Shown here: in pieces, positions 53,380 to 62,659 of the stretch | Position numbering within the stretch: the stretch's first letter is position 1 | Layout of the letters: each line of letters starts with the position of its first letter | DNA from: Aurantibacter crassamenti | Lineage (GTDB): Bacteria; Bacteroidota; Bacteroidia; Flavobacteriales; Flavobacteriaceae | DNA length: 64,000 bases | NCBI RefSeq assembly: GCF_016811105.1 | Contig: NZ_JAFBGM010000002.1 | Location: 310,001 to 374,000, forward strand | Direction: 5' to 3' | Program-made: the position numbers and the translations under genes | Notes under the pieces: model-generated | Seen by the model: the letters and a program-made list of their open reading frames with translations, nothing else | What the model was told of the DNA's origin: nothing | Databases searched by the model: none

Positions 53380-54686
53380 CAATGCACGGTAAATTTTAAA
53401 ATAGTAGTTGTTGTATCAGTAACCTTAAAACGTTCATCCGCTCTTCTACCAATAATCCAAACCAATTTGTTGTCAGAATATAGCAACCATTGCTTTTCTT
53501 TTGAAATCATATCCATCTTCTCATCCTTGAAAAACTTAGATACTTTTTTCTTTCCTTTCATCCCTAAAGGATAAAAGTAGTCGCCTTCTTGACGCTTTCT
53601 TAACAGCAATGGATATTTTAACGTTTTTTTATCTACAAAAAGTATATTTGAATCGTTACTTATTTCAACGTTTTCAGTGGTTTGCACGGTTAATTTAATC
53701 GGATGATAAATTTCATTAGTATTTTCTTCAATACGATAAATTTGATGCTCAACAGGTTTAATTTTTTGAAGTAACAAATAATCTCTGTCTTTCAACAATC
53801 GGTGTGTTTTTGAATAAACTTCTTTACCGCTCAAGGCAGAAATTAAACTACAAATATCTTGATATGAAGTAAAGTCATAATCCTTAAAAAGTTCGTATAT
53901 ATACGCTTCTAAGGGTTGTAAACGCTTTAATTCTTGAATTGAAATATGGTACACTCCTTCTTTTTCAATGAACAAGGTTTTTTTCAATTCGGTAATGTGA
54001 TTCTGAATAATTGCAGCACTACCCTTTAAATGTTCTAATGTATTTTTAAAATTACTTTCAAAAGTGGGATGTAACGTTTTTAGCGTTGGTAGTAGTTCAT
54101 GCCTTATTTTATTACGCAAATATTTGGTATCAGCATTACTTGCATCTTCACGCCATATCAAATCTTCAGAGTTAGCATAAGCAGCAATTTCTTCCCTTGA
54201 AAAAATAAGTAAAGGTCGTAAAATTGCATCTGTACTTTCAGGCATGCCTGTCAAACCTTCTAATCCTGTGCCTCTTGACAAATTAATTAAAAAGGTTTCA
54301 ATATTGTCGTCAGCATGATGGGCAGTAACTACCGTTTTATAACCAAATTCATTCACTATTTCTTCAAACCATGGATATCGCAATTCACGTGCTGCCATTT
54401 GTATTGAAACCTTATTCAACTCCGAATAACTAACTGTATCAAAGTTAGTTATGTGAATTTTACAGTTGAATTTATCAGCTAATTCGCGAACAAGAATTTC
54501 GTCTTTATTGCTTTCTTCACCACGCATTTGAAAATTGCAGTGCGCCATAGCAAACTTCAAATCACTTTTGTACATCAAGTACGCTAGAACCACACTATCA
54601 ATACCACCACTAATGGCCAGCAAAAAAGTGTCGTCTTTTAAAAATGCAAAGTTATCTTGTAGATGCTTTTTGAAGTTGGCTAACAT
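53379..54686 (-). CDS. tilS: tRNA(Ile)-lysidine synthase
   Basis: Essential enzyme that turns C34 of the CAU-anticodon tRNA-Ile into lysidine so that it reads AUA. The PP-loop motif SGGIDSVVLAYLM is at about residues 25-37, AHHADDNIETFLINLSRG (core HHADDNIETFL) follows, and the C-terminal domain ends with LVWIIGRRADERFKV. The length of 435 is normal. It is coupled by overlap to dsbD downstream and lies 35 bases after the FMN-reductase gene. Confidence 0.96.
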   Translation of the reverse strand: MLANFKKHLQDNFAFLKDDTFLLAISGGIDSVVLAYLMYKSDLKFAMAHCNFQMRGEESNKDEILVRELADKFNCKIHITNFDTVSYSELNKVSIQMAARELRYPWFEEIVNEFGYKTVVTAHHADDNIETFLINLSRGTGLEGLTGMPESTDAILRPLLIFSREEIAAYANSEDLIWREDASNADTKYLRNKIRHELLPTLKTLHPTFESNFKNTLEHLKGSAAIIQNHITELKKTLFIEKEGVYHISIQELKRLQPLEAYIYELFKDYDFTSYQDICSLISALSGKEVYSKTHRLLKDRDYLLLQKIKPVEHQIYRIEENTNEIYHPIKLTVQTTENVEISNDSNILFVDKKTLKYPLLLRKRQEGDYFYPLGMKGKKKVSKFFKDEKMDMISKEKQWLLYSDNKLVWIIGRRADERFKVTDTTTTILKFTVH

Positions 54687-54721
54687 AATGCCAAAGTTAC
54701 CAAAAGTCTAAGAGCCTAGTC

Positions 54722-55255
54722 CTAAATACTTTCTATAAATTGATTTAATGCCTGCGCATGCGCAGTTGCCAAATCAGCATCCACAATACCATTGTCGGCA
54801 TCTAAATTATCATAAAAACTAGGTAATGAAAACGTAGCCACAACTTCAGCACCAAAACGAGGAAGAATCTGTTCGGTAACAGTTAAAGCACCTATTGCAC
54901 CTCTTTTACCAGGTGAAGTACTCATTAGCAGTACTTTCTTGCCTTCTAAAAACTTAATATCTAATCGAGATAACCAATCGGTAAGGTTTTTGAAATAAGC
55001 CGAAACATTGCCATTATGTTCGTTTACTGAAATAATAAGTCCATCAGATTGACCAATATACCCTTTGAACTCAACAAGAGAATTTGAAAAACCTTTTTCC
55101 TTTTCAACATCTTCACTAAACATTGGAAACGGATAATTTGTTAAATTCAAAAGTTGCACATTTTGATTTTCTAGCAAGGAAACCGTGTATTGCACCAATT
55201 TATAATTCACTGAAGTACTTGAGTTACTGCCTGCAAAGGCCAATATAGTTGCCAT
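54722..55255 (-). CDS. NADPH-dependent FMN reductase family protein
   Basis: Flavodoxin-fold reductase of 177 residues. The phosphate-binding loop AFAGSNSSTSVNYKL is at residues 6-20, PMFSED and SDGLIISVNEHNGNVSAYFKN (core EHNGNVSAYFKN) are the family's flavin-contact segments, and LMSTSPGKRGAIGAL is the last conserved block. Members of this family (azoreductase/chromate reductase/ArsH-like) reduce quinones or FMN; the natural substrate here is unknown. It precedes tilS on the same strand. Confidence 0.88.
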   Translation of the reverse strand: MATILAFAGSNSSTSVNYKLVQYTVSLLENQNVQLLNLTNYPFPMFSEDVEKEKGFSNSLVEFKGYIGQSDGLIISVNEHNGNVSAYFKNLTDWLSRLDIKFLEGKKVLLMSTSPGKRGAIGALTVTEQILPRFGAEVVATFSLPSFYDNLDADNGIVDADLATAHAQALNQFIESI

Positions 55256-55416
55256 ATTTTCGTTTTATTGCTTAATGCAAAATTAATTGATTAGAAACAA
55301 AGATGAACTAATTTATATAGTTTTGCTTATAAAATATTTCGAGTAAATTTTATACGATAAGAAAAGTTTAGTCGAACTGTCAATAAACATTACCCGTAAA
55401 GAATTAAATCTATTCT

Positions 55417-56589
55417 GTGGAAAAGAATAAAAACAGATTGTACTTTATTGATGCCATGCGTGCTTGGGCGATACTAATGATGTTACAAGGTCATTTTATT
55501 GATGGACTTTTAGCCGATGCTTTTCGCGACAATTCAAATATCACTTTCAGTATTTGGAAATATTTTAGAGGAATCACAGCCCCAGTATTCTTTACGGTAT
55601 CAGGTTTTATTTTCACATATCTTTTGATTCGAGTTCCGCAAAAGGGTTTTGAAAATCCACGTATTAAAAAAGGAGTTCGACGAGGATTTCAATTACTATT
55701 TATTGGTTATTTATTACGTTCAAATTTATTCGGATTATTTAAAGGTAAAGTTTACAGTTCTTTCTTTTTAATTGACGTTTTACATTGTATCGGTCTTTCA
55801 ATACTAGGTATTATTGCCATTTATTTATTGACAAGTAAAAGCAGAAAATTCATTTTACCTACATTATTGGTACTAACAACTTGTCTACTTTTTACATTTG
55901 AACCTTTATATAAAGCAGCAAACTATAGTCAGCTACCTGTGGCCCTATCAAATTATTTTAGCAGAGCCAATGGTTCAGTATTTACAATAATTCCATGGTT
56001 TGGTTATGCTAATTTTGGAGGGTTTTTATCTGTACTCTTTTATCGATTTAGAGATTATAAAAAATTATATGCTGTAGCCATTGCACTTTGTGTAGGGATT
56101 GGTTTGTTTCTAATATTCGTGTCATCTCCTTTATTTGATATACTATATAATAAAACGGAAATTCAACTTTTCAATGCGATCTCATTAAATAATTATCTTT
56201 TCATTCGTTTGGGTGATGTACTCGTTGTATTTGCACTATTTATGGCAATTCGTGAATTGTTATTGAATGAAACATTATTACGCATCGGTCAAAATACCTT
56301 GTCTATTTATGTAATTCATTTTATTATTCTCTACGGAAGTTTTACAGGATTAGGACTTTATCGTTTTTATCAACATTCATTGAGTCCGGCTATTGCAATT
56401 TCTGGCGCAATTCTATTTATGATTGCTTGTGCCTATTTAGCCTTAGTCTATGACAAACATGAAGTTGTTATCAAATCAAAGTTATCGCAAGCAAAAAAAT
56501 ATCTTTGGAATTTTATAGAAAGTACCGTATTGTTTCTTCAACGCATTTTAAACAAAATACTACAACTATTAGGCTTCGCTAAGAATTAG
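55417..56589 (+). CDS. DUF1624/heparan-alpha-glucosaminide N-acetyltransferase-like membrane protein
   Basis: Polytopic membrane acyltransferase of 390 residues with about ten helices. The start FIDAMRAWAILMMLQGHFIDG matches the family N-terminus, where the conserved His (in GHF) is thought to take part in acetyl transfer; APVFFTVSGFIFTYLL is also typical. The start is GTG at 55417, chosen because the family begins only a few residues before this motif and no ATG precedes it. It resembles enzymes that acetylate sugars on the cell envelope. The C-terminal 40 residues are an amphipathic Lys/Leu-rich helix. Transcribed alone. Confidence 0.8.
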   Translation: MEKNKNRLYFIDAMRAWAILMMLQGHFIDGLLADAFRDNSNITFSIWKYFRGITAPVFFTVSGFIFTYLLIRVPQKGFENPRIKKGVRRGFQLLFIGYLLRSNLFGLFKGKVYSSFFLIDVLHCIGLSILGIIAIYLLTSKSRKFILPTLLVLTTCLLFTFEPLYKAANYSQLPVALSNYFSRANGSVFTIIPWFGYANFGGFLSVLFYRFRDYKKLYAVAIALCVGIGLFLIFVSSPLFDILYNKTEIQLFNAISLNNYLFIRLGDVLVVFALFMAIRELLLNETLLRIGQNTLSIYVIHFIILYGSFTGLGLYRFYQHSLSPAIAISGAILFMIACAYLALVYDKHEVVIKSKLSQAKKYLWNFIESTVLFLQRILNKILQLLGFAKN

Positions 56590-56733
56590 ACATTCCAAAT
56601 TCCGAAGATTGAATCACATAAATTAGTTCATTCGTTTAATGAAATAATTAATTCACACCGAGCTGCTTACACAATACTATTAACTATTATTTCTCGTTAC
56701 TCCACTAGGTAATTATCAAAGATTTAATAGAAT

Positions 56734-57957
56734 ATGAAAAAACAAGTCGTACTTTTTTTTATAACAGCAATTTTAAGTCTTAATGGCTATTCGCAAATTT
56801 CTTTTGAAAAAGGATATTACATTGATAATGCAAATCACAAAACTACTTGTTTGATAAAAAATATTGATTGGAAAAATAATCCAACCAAATTTGAATATAA
56901 ACTATCAGAAAATAGTGAATCTCAAAGGGCTACAATACCATTAATAAAAGAGTTTGGAATTGACAGTATTTCAAAATATGTCAGAACTACTGTAAATATC
57001 GATAGGTCTATGAATGACGTTCATAATTTAAGCACTGACAAAAACCCAATATTCAATGAAGAAGAACTTTTTTTAAAAGTATTAGTTGAGGGTAAATCAA
57101 ATTTATATGAATATGTAGATGGCAACTTGAAAAGGTACTTTTATACAAATGCAGACTCTAATATTGAACAATTAATTTTTAAATCTTATAAACCCTTTTG
57201 GTATATTATTGCTGAAAACAATGCATTTAGGCAACAATTGTGGAATAATTTAAAATGCCCCAATTTTAAAAAAAACAAAATTGAAAATATAGATTATGAT
57301 AAAAATAATTTAGTGCGACTTTTTGTTGATTACAGTGAATGCCATAATGCGGAATTCAAAAATTTCGAAACAAAGCAAAAACGAAACGCTTTCAATTTAG
57401 CAATACGGCCTCGTTTAAGAAATTCTTCATTTCGAGCAGATAATAATGCCAATAATACCAAAACGACGGCATTTAATAATAAAACAGGGTTTGGAATTGG
57501 ATTGGAAGCTGAATATATTTTGCCTTTTAATAAAAATAAATGGGCAATTGCTATTGAACCTACATATCAAAATTTTAAAGGTGAAAAAGAAACAAATGTA
57601 AGAAATGTGCAGGGTGGTGTACTAAAAGCTGCATTAAAATACAGCTCCATTGAAATTCCAGTAGGTCTCAGACATTATATGTTTTTAAGTGAAAAATCGA
57701 AACTATTTCTTAATGCATCCATTATAGCTGATTTAACTAGAAAATCGTCTTTTGAATTTACTAGAGCTGATGGTTCAAGCTTAGAATCGGTGGATATTAA
57801 ATCTAGAACTAATCTAGCTTTCGGCTTTGGTTACAAACTTTCTAAATTAAGTTTAGAAGCAAGATACCAAACAAGTAGAGATATTTTAAGTGATTATTTA
57901 CATTGGGAGGCATATTATAGAACCGTATCAATAATATTTGGGTATTCATTATTTTAA
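56734..57957 (+). CDS. Outer-membrane beta-barrel family protein, function unknown
   Basis: A 407-residue exported protein with a Sec signal (about 1-20, ending NGYSQ). The N-terminal half (about 22-210) contains a segment like FEKGYYIDNANHKTTCLIKNIDW and a Cys pair (NLKCPNF, DYSECHN) and may be a small periplasmic domain. From about residue 220, alternating hydrophobic strands such as GFGIGLEAEYILPF, WAIAIEPTYQNF, SSIEIPVGLRHYMFL (core SIEIPVGLRHY), FFGFGYKLSKLSLEARYQ-like strands and the terminal aromatic residue (YSLF) indicate a small PorT/OMP-type barrel. Homologues are sometimes mislabelled as tRNA modification GTPase; nothing here supports that. Confidence 0.75.
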   Translation: MKKQVVLFFITAILSLNGYSQISFEKGYYIDNANHKTTCLIKNIDWKNNPTKFEYKLSENSESQRATIPLIKEFGIDSISKYVRTTVNIDRSMNDVHNLSTDKNPIFNEEELFLKVLVEGKSNLYEYVDGNLKRYFYTNADSNIEQLIFKSYKPFWYIIAENNAFRQQLWNNLKCPNFKKNKIENIDYDKNNLVRLFVDYSECHNAEFKNFETKQKRNAFNLAIRPRLRNSSFRADNNANNTKTTAFNNKTGFGIGLEAEYILPFNKNKWAIAIEPTYQNFKGEKETNVRNVQGGVLKAALKYSSIEIPVGLRHYMFLSEKSKLFLNASIIADLTRKSSFEFTRADGSSLESVDIKSRTNLAFGFGYKLSKLSLEARYQTSRDILSDYLHWEAYYRTVSIIFGYSLF

Positions 57958-58109
57958 GTAACCCGTAAAAAGAACCAAGGTAAGACAAATAGAAAAAAGT
58001 TTCGAACCCATTGATTCGGTATATTTTTTTTACAAGACCGAAAGTCAATTATTAAAAGAGATTTAAAAAGTTTAATCTACTTTTAACCTTCATACTAGAT
58101 AAAAAATAA

Positions 58110-58340
58110 ATGAGTGATACAAAGTTTGCACCAATTGCGTGCGATTTAGAAGCGGGTAAAAAATATTCATGGTGTACTTGTGGCCATAGCGAAACACAAC
58201 CTTTTTGTAACGGAGCACATAGAGGTAAAAATGCAACACCACCTATGCGATTTGAAGTTGAACAAGACAAAAAAGCACATTTATGCACTTGTAAACTTAC
58301 CAGCAACCCACCCTATTGCGATGGGACACATAAAAACTAA
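58110..58340 (+). CDS. Tandem CDGSH iron-sulfur protein
   Basis: A 76-residue protein with two CDGSH-type 2Fe-2S binding motifs: Cys22, Cys24, Cys33, His37 (CTCGHSETQPFCNGAH) and Cys59, Cys61, Cys70, His74 (CTCKLTSNPPYCDGTH). The 3Cys-1His ligand sets are complete in both, as in mitochondrial CISD3/Miner2. It is soluble and cytoplasmic; members take part in redox sensing or cluster transfer, but the bacterial role is unclear. The terminator follows at once. Confidence 0.92.
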   Translation: MSDTKFAPIACDLEAGKKYSWCTCGHSETQPFCNGAHRGKNATPPMRFEVEQDKKAHLCTCKLTSNPPYCDGTHKN

Positions 58341-58373
58341 AAAAAGGCTGTCTTTTAAAGACAGCCTTTTTTT
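58338..58373. terminator. Terminator between CDGSH gene and lpd
   Basis: Stem AAAAAGGCTGTCTTT / AAAGACAGCCTTTTT with minimal loop and a T-run on the plus strand; the A-run on the other side lets it also end lpd on the minus strand. Confidence 0.9.
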
Positions 58374-58393
58374 ATGAACGTGTTTTTGTATTA

Positions 58394-59794
58394 CTACACA
58401 TGCAAAGCTCTATCATCAGTAGCAGCTAATGCAGCTTCTTTAATCGCTTCCGCAAATGTTGGATGCGCATGAGACATACGAGAAACATCTTCTGCACTCG
58501 CTCGATATTCCATAGCTACTACGGCCTCCGCAACTAAATCAGCAGCTCTTGCACCTATCATATGAAATCCAAGAATCTCGTCTGTATTCTTATCAGCTAA
58601 TATTTTCACAAAACCATCAAGATCCATACTAGCACGAGAACGTCCTAAAGCACGCATCGGAAATTGTCCTGTTTTATACTCCACTCCAGCTTCTTTCAAT
58701 TCTTCTTCAGTTTTACCAACTGCTGCAACCTCTGGCCAAGTATAAACTACACCAGGAATCAAATTGTAATCGATATGTGGTTTTTGTCCAGCTAATGTTT
58801 CTGCAACAAAAGTTCCTTCTTCTTCAGCTTTATGCGCTAACATCGCACCTTTAATCACATCACCAATAGCATATATATTAGAAGCTGACGTTTGCAAATG
58901 ATCATTAACTTCAATTTTTCCTCTTTCGTCAATTTTAACTCCAGCAGCTTCAGCATTTAATCCATCAGTATACGGTCTTCTACCAACGGAAACCAGGCAA
59001 TAATCGCCTTTAAACTCAACTTCTTGTCCTTTTTTGTCATCCGCCTTAACTATAATCTCGTTGCCCTTACGCTCCACAGATTTTACTTTATGAGAAAGTG
59101 CAAATTTCACTTTTTGTTTTTTCAACACTTTCATTAATTCTTTAGAAAGCGAGGCATCCATAGTTGGAATAATGCGATCCATATATTCAACTACAGTAAC
59201 TTCAGCACCCAATCTTTTGTATACTTGACCAAGTTCTAAACCTATTACACCACCACCAATAACAATCATGTGCTTCGGAATTTCTTTCAATTCTAAAGCT
59301 TCAGTTGAAGTTATAATTCGTTCTTTATCTATTTTAATAAATGGTAAGGTTGAAGGCTTACTACCAGTAGCTATAATGGTATTCTTAGCTTCAATAGTTT
59401 CTGTTTTTGCACCTTTTATTTCAATGTGTGTAGCATCTTTAAAGCTACCAACACCTTCATAAACGTCAATCTTATTTTTATCCATCAAGAACTTAACGCC
59501 AGAACAAGTTTGATCAACAACAGCTTGTTTTCTGCCAATCATTTTTTCTAAGTTCACTTTAATTTCACCAGAAACCTCAATACCATGATCTTCAAAATGC
59601 TTTACCGCATCTTCATAATGATGTGATGAATCTAGCATTGCCTTTGATGGTATACACCCTACATTTAAACAGGTGCCACCTAAAGTTGAATATTTTTCAA
59701 TTATTGCAGTTTTCATTCCTAATTGTGCACATCGTATTGCTGCTACATAACCTCCTGGACCAGAACCGATAATGGCCACATCGTATTGACTCAT
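58394..59794 (-). CDS. lpdA: Dihydrolipoyl dehydrogenase
   Basis: FAD-dependent E3 component of pyruvate/2-oxoglutarate dehydrogenase and the glycine cleavage system, 466 residues. The FAD motif GSGPGGYVAAIRCAQLG starts near residue 11, the redox disulfide is in GGTCLNVGCIPSKAML, the NAD motif is GGGVIGLELG and the C-terminal catalytic His-Glu pair lies in HAHPTFAEAIKEA. Complete and ordinary. No other subunit of the complexes is adjacent. Confidence 0.96.
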   Translation of the reverse strand: MSQYDVAIIGSGPGGYVAAIRCAQLGMKTAIIEKYSTLGGTCLNVGCIPSKAMLDSSHHYEDAVKHFEDHGIEVSGEIKVNLEKMIGRKQAVVDQTCSGVKFLMDKNKIDVYEGVGSFKDATHIEIKGAKTETIEAKNTIIATGSKPSTLPFIKIDKERIITSTEALELKEIPKHMIVIGGGVIGLELGQVYKRLGAEVTVVEYMDRIIPTMDASLSKELMKVLKKQKVKFALSHKVKSVERKGNEIIVKADDKKGQEVEFKGDYCLVSVGRRPYTDGLNAEAAGVKIDERGKIEVNDHLQTSASNIYAIGDVIKGAMLAHKAEEEGTFVAETLAGQKPHIDYNLIPGVVYTWPEVAAVGKTEEELKEAGVEYKTGQFPMRALGRSRASMDLDGFVKILADKNTDEILGFHMIGARAADLVAEAVVAMEYRASAEDVSRMSHAHPTFAEAIKEAALAATDDRALHV

Positions 59795-59817
59795 AATTTG
59801 GTATTTTAATTGAACTT

Positions 59818-59825
59818 CAAAATTA
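59818..59825 (-). promoter_or_regulatory. Bacteroidota -7 promoter element before lpd (TAATTTTG)
   Basis: TAATTTTG on the minus strand matches TAnnTTTG, 24 bases before the lpd start codon. No clear -33 element. Confidence 0.35.
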
Positions 59826-59926
59826 CTATTATTTACGGCATTATTAAAGTACTAACGCAATTCTATTACAAGTTTGCATGCAAAAGGCCAAAATCGTAAT
59901 ATTACACGAAGAGACTGCATTTAAAT

Positions 59927-61396
59927 ATGAGTGAACAAGAATTTTCAGAACATCGTGAAGATGAACATATCGTTGAAAACAAAGAATTAAATATTTGGGA
60001 AGCTTTTATTCCGGTTGTGTTTTTAATGCTAATGCTAGCTTATAATATTTTCTATGCAGGCGGAGAAGTTTTAGGTGAGTATTCAAATCAATATATTTTA
60101 TTATTCGGAGGTGCTATCGCAGCAATTGTTGGCTTTTTTAATAAAGTGAAAATTCAAACAATGCTTTCTGAAATATGGGAAAACTTAAGAAGCGTTTTTC
60201 TACCCATCATGATTTTGTTTTTAGTAGGTGCATTAGCAGGCACTTGGCTTGTTAGTGGTATAATACCTGCCATGGTTTATTACGGATTGAAAGTTTTAAG
60301 TCCCTCAATATTTTTACCTGCATCGGTTATAATTGCTGCCCTCATATCTATTGCAACAGGAAGTTCATGGACAACCTCTGCAACAGTAGGAATAGCACTA
60401 GTTGGAATAGGTACAGCATTAGGCATACCCCCTGGCATGATTGCTGGCGCTGTAATTTCAGGGGCCTATTTTGGAGATAAAATGTCACCATTAAGCGACA
60501 CTACAAATCTTGCACCAGCAATGGCAGGCACTGATTTATTTACGCACATACGTTATATGACAATCACTACTGTACCTTCTATTATCATCACGCTAATAGT
60601 TTTTACAATCTTAAGTATGAACATACCTACAACAGGAACAGCTAACGTGAACGACTTACTTGCTACAATTGATACTACTTTTAATATCACTCCGTATCTC
60701 TTCATTGTACCAACTCTTGTTATCATATTAATTTTATTCAAAACAAAACCGTTGATTGCATTAGGCGTTGGTGTGGGTTTAGCTGCTGTATTTGCTATGA
60801 TTTTTCAAACCGAAATATTGATGCAACATTCTGACTCAGAAATCACAACCTTGATGAATGCGATTTTTACGGATATTCAAATTACAACAGACAATTTAAA
60901 GTTAAATGAACTTTTCAGTTCTGGCGGCATGGCAGGCATGTTATGGACAATCTATCTCATTTGTTGCGCCATGGTATTTGGTGGCATTATGGACGGTATT
61001 GGTGCCTTATCAAAAATCACTAAAGCTCTTTTAGCAGTAGCTACAACTGTTTTTGGACTTTTTGCCAGTACAGTGCTAAGTTGTTTAGGTCTAAACATAA
61101 TTGCAAGTGATCAATACTTAGCATTAGTTATACCGGGTAAAATGTTTAAAAAAGCATATGCAGATAAAGGCTTGGCACCTGAAAACTTAAGTAGAACTTT
61201 AGAAGATTCAGGCACAGTAACTTCAGTGCTAATTCCATGGAATACCTGTGGAGCATATCAATCAAGCGTACTTGGTGTAGGAGTGGGTGAATATTTTATT
61301 TACGCTATTTTTAACTGGCTAAGCCCTATAATGACCCTTCTTTTTGCTGCTTTTAATATTAAAATCCGCATGTTAGTATCAAAAATTTCAAAATAA
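59927..61396 (+). CDS. nhaC: Na+/H+ antiporter NhaC family
   Basis: Inner-membrane antiporter of 489 residues with about 12 helices. The cytoplasmic acidic N-terminus (about 1-25) leads to helix 1; conserved stretches are ATGSSWTTSATVGIAL, GAYFGDKMSPLSDTTNLAPA (core GDKMSPLSDTTNLA) and SGTVTSVLIPWNTCGA, the latter two holding charged and polar residues of the ion path. It exchanges sodium for protons, fitting a marine organism. Transcribed alone; 240 bases separate it from the peroxiredoxin gene. Confidence 0.93.
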   Translation: MSEQEFSEHREDEHIVENKELNIWEAFIPVVFLMLMLAYNIFYAGGEVLGEYSNQYILLFGGAIAAIVGFFNKVKIQTMLSEIWENLRSVFLPIMILFLVGALAGTWLVSGIIPAMVYYGLKVLSPSIFLPASVIIAALISIATGSSWTTSATVGIALVGIGTALGIPPGMIAGAVISGAYFGDKMSPLSDTTNLAPAMAGTDLFTHIRYMTITTVPSIIITLIVFTILSMNIPTTGTANVNDLLATIDTTFNITPYLFIVPTLVIILILFKTKPLIALGVGVGLAAVFAMIFQTEILMQHSDSEITTLMNAIFTDIQITTDNLKLNELFSSGGMAGMLWTIYLICCAMVFGGIMDGIGALSKITKALLAVATTVFGLFASTVLSCLGLNIIASDQYLALVIPGKMFKKAYADKGLAPENLSRTLEDSGTVTSVLIPWNTCGAYQSSVLGVGVGEYFIYAIFNWLSPIMTLLFAAFNIKIRMLVSKISK

Positions 61397-61594
61397 AATT
61401 TATTCGATATTTCAAATAATTGCATCAATTTCGTTCCTCTTAAAATTCTTGTGTTATTTTAAAAATTCGATATAAAACGATCTTCATTTTTGCGAATTTT
61501 ACAATAATTAAACAACTTCTAGTAAGCATCTAAAAACCTTATCAACCCATCGATTTTTTGAATGCAAATGCTATAATTTAAGAACAGAATCAAA

Positions 61595-61602
61595 TAATTT
61601 TG
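61595..61602 (+). promoter_or_regulatory. Bacteroidota -7 promoter element before peroxiredoxin (TAATTTTG)
   Basis: TAATTTTG matches TAnnTTTG, 35 bases before the peroxiredoxin ATG. No clear -33 element. Confidence 0.4.
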
Positions 61603-61636
61603 TGCTTAGAAATTAACATTCAATAAATTATTATAC

Positions 61637-62281
61637 ATGAGTATCGTAGGTAAAAAATTTCCAAATTTAGCAGTAAACGCAATGAACGAGTTAGGTGACA
61701 CTTTTAAATTAAATGTGTTAGAAGAGGCTCAAAAAAACAAGAAAAAAGTATTGCTTTTTTGGTACCCAAAAGATTTCACTTTTGTTTGTCCAACTGAATT
61801 ACATGCTTTTCAAGCAGCTTTAGGTGAGTTTGAAAAAAGAAACACGGTTGTTATCGGTGCTTCTTGTGATACTGCTGAAGTTCATTTCGCATGGTTAAAT
61901 ACTGAAAAAGATAATGGCGGTATTGAAGGTGTTACGTACCCCCTATTAGCTGATAGCAATAGAAATTTGGCTACTACATTAGGCATCTTAGATATTTCTG
62001 AGGAAAATTATAATGAAGAAACTGGTGTAGTTGAAGTAGAAGGCGATAATGTAACCTATAGAGCTACATACCTTATTGATGAAGAAGGAACCGTTTTTCA
62101 TGAAGGTGTAAATCACATGCCCTTAGGCAGAAATGTAAACGAGTTTATTCGTTTGGTTGATGCATATACGCATGTTCAAGTTAAAGGTGAAGTTTGCCCT
62201 GCCAACTGGGAAGAAGGTAAAGAAGCAATGACAGCTGACAGAAATGGAGTTGCTAACTACTTAGCAGAACACCAAAATTAA
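61637..62281 (+). CDS. 2-Cys peroxiredoxin (AhpC/Prx1 type)
   Basis: Thiol peroxidase of 214 residues that reduces hydrogen peroxide and organic peroxides. The peroxidatic Cys is in DFTFVCPTELHAF (about residue 53) and the resolving Cys in GEVCPANWEEG (about 186), making a typical homodimeric 2-Cys enzyme. The reductant is most likely the thioredoxin encoded 63 bases downstream; no AhpF is nearby. A hairpin lies between the two genes. Confidence 0.95.
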   Translation: MSIVGKKFPNLAVNAMNELGDTFKLNVLEEAQKNKKKVLLFWYPKDFTFVCPTELHAFQAALGEFEKRNTVVIGASCDTAEVHFAWLNTEKDNGGIEGVTYPLLADSNRNLATTLGILDISEENYNEETGVVEVEGDNVTYRATYLIDEEGTVFHEGVNHMPLGRNVNEFIRLVDAYTHVQVKGEVCPANWEEGKEAMTADRNGVANYLAEHQN

Positions 62282-62296
62282 ATTGAAACAACTAGT

Positions 62297-62327
62297 AATT
62301 GTCACCAGTTTATTGCTGGTGACAATT
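62297..62327 (+). terminator. Intercistronic hairpin, possible attenuator
   Basis: Perfect 12-base inverted repeat AATTGTCACCAG / CTGGTGACAATT with a seven-base loop between peroxiredoxin and thioredoxin. There is no T-run, so it is more likely a partial terminator or RNA-stability element that lets the two genes be expressed at different levels. Confidence 0.55.
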
Positions 62328-62344
62328 CTATATAATAGCAAAAA

Positions 62345-62659
62345 ATGGTATTAGAACTAGAACAAGATAATTTACAAGAAATCGTTTCAAAGCACAACAA
62401 TGTAGTTGTTCAATATTCTGCAGGTTGGTGCGGAAATTGCAGAATAATGAAACCGAAATTCAAGAAAGAAGCATCCATAAATGAGGCTATTACTTTTGTA
62501 CTTGTAGATGCCGAGAAATTTCCAGAGTCTAGAAAAATGGCTAATGTAGACAACCTGCCTACTTTTGCTGCTTTTACTAAAGGAGAATTAAAGAATCAGG
62601 TGCAAACCAATAAATATGACGTTTTAAAAGAACTGATACATGAAGTTACCAGTAATTAA
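62345..62659 (+). CDS. Thioredoxin-family protein
   Basis: Cytoplasmic thioredoxin-fold protein of 104 residues. The active site is WCGNCRIMKP, with Cys-Gly-Asn-Cys in place of the classical CGPC; the cis-Pro is in NLPTFAAF. It should serve as electron donor to the peroxiredoxin upstream. The CGNC variation could shift the redox potential. The 3' end overlaps the next gene by 20 bases. Confidence 0.9.
   Translation: MVLELEQDNLQEIVSKHNNVVVQYSAGWCGNCRIMKPKFKKEASINEAITFVLVDAEKFPESRKMANVDNLPTFAAFTKGELKNQVQTNKYDVLKELIHEVTSN

Noticed and set aside
56734-57957. tRNA modification GTPase, a label sometimes carried by similar proteins
   Set aside because: No G1-G4 GTP-binding motifs; a signal peptide and beta-barrel strands are present instead.
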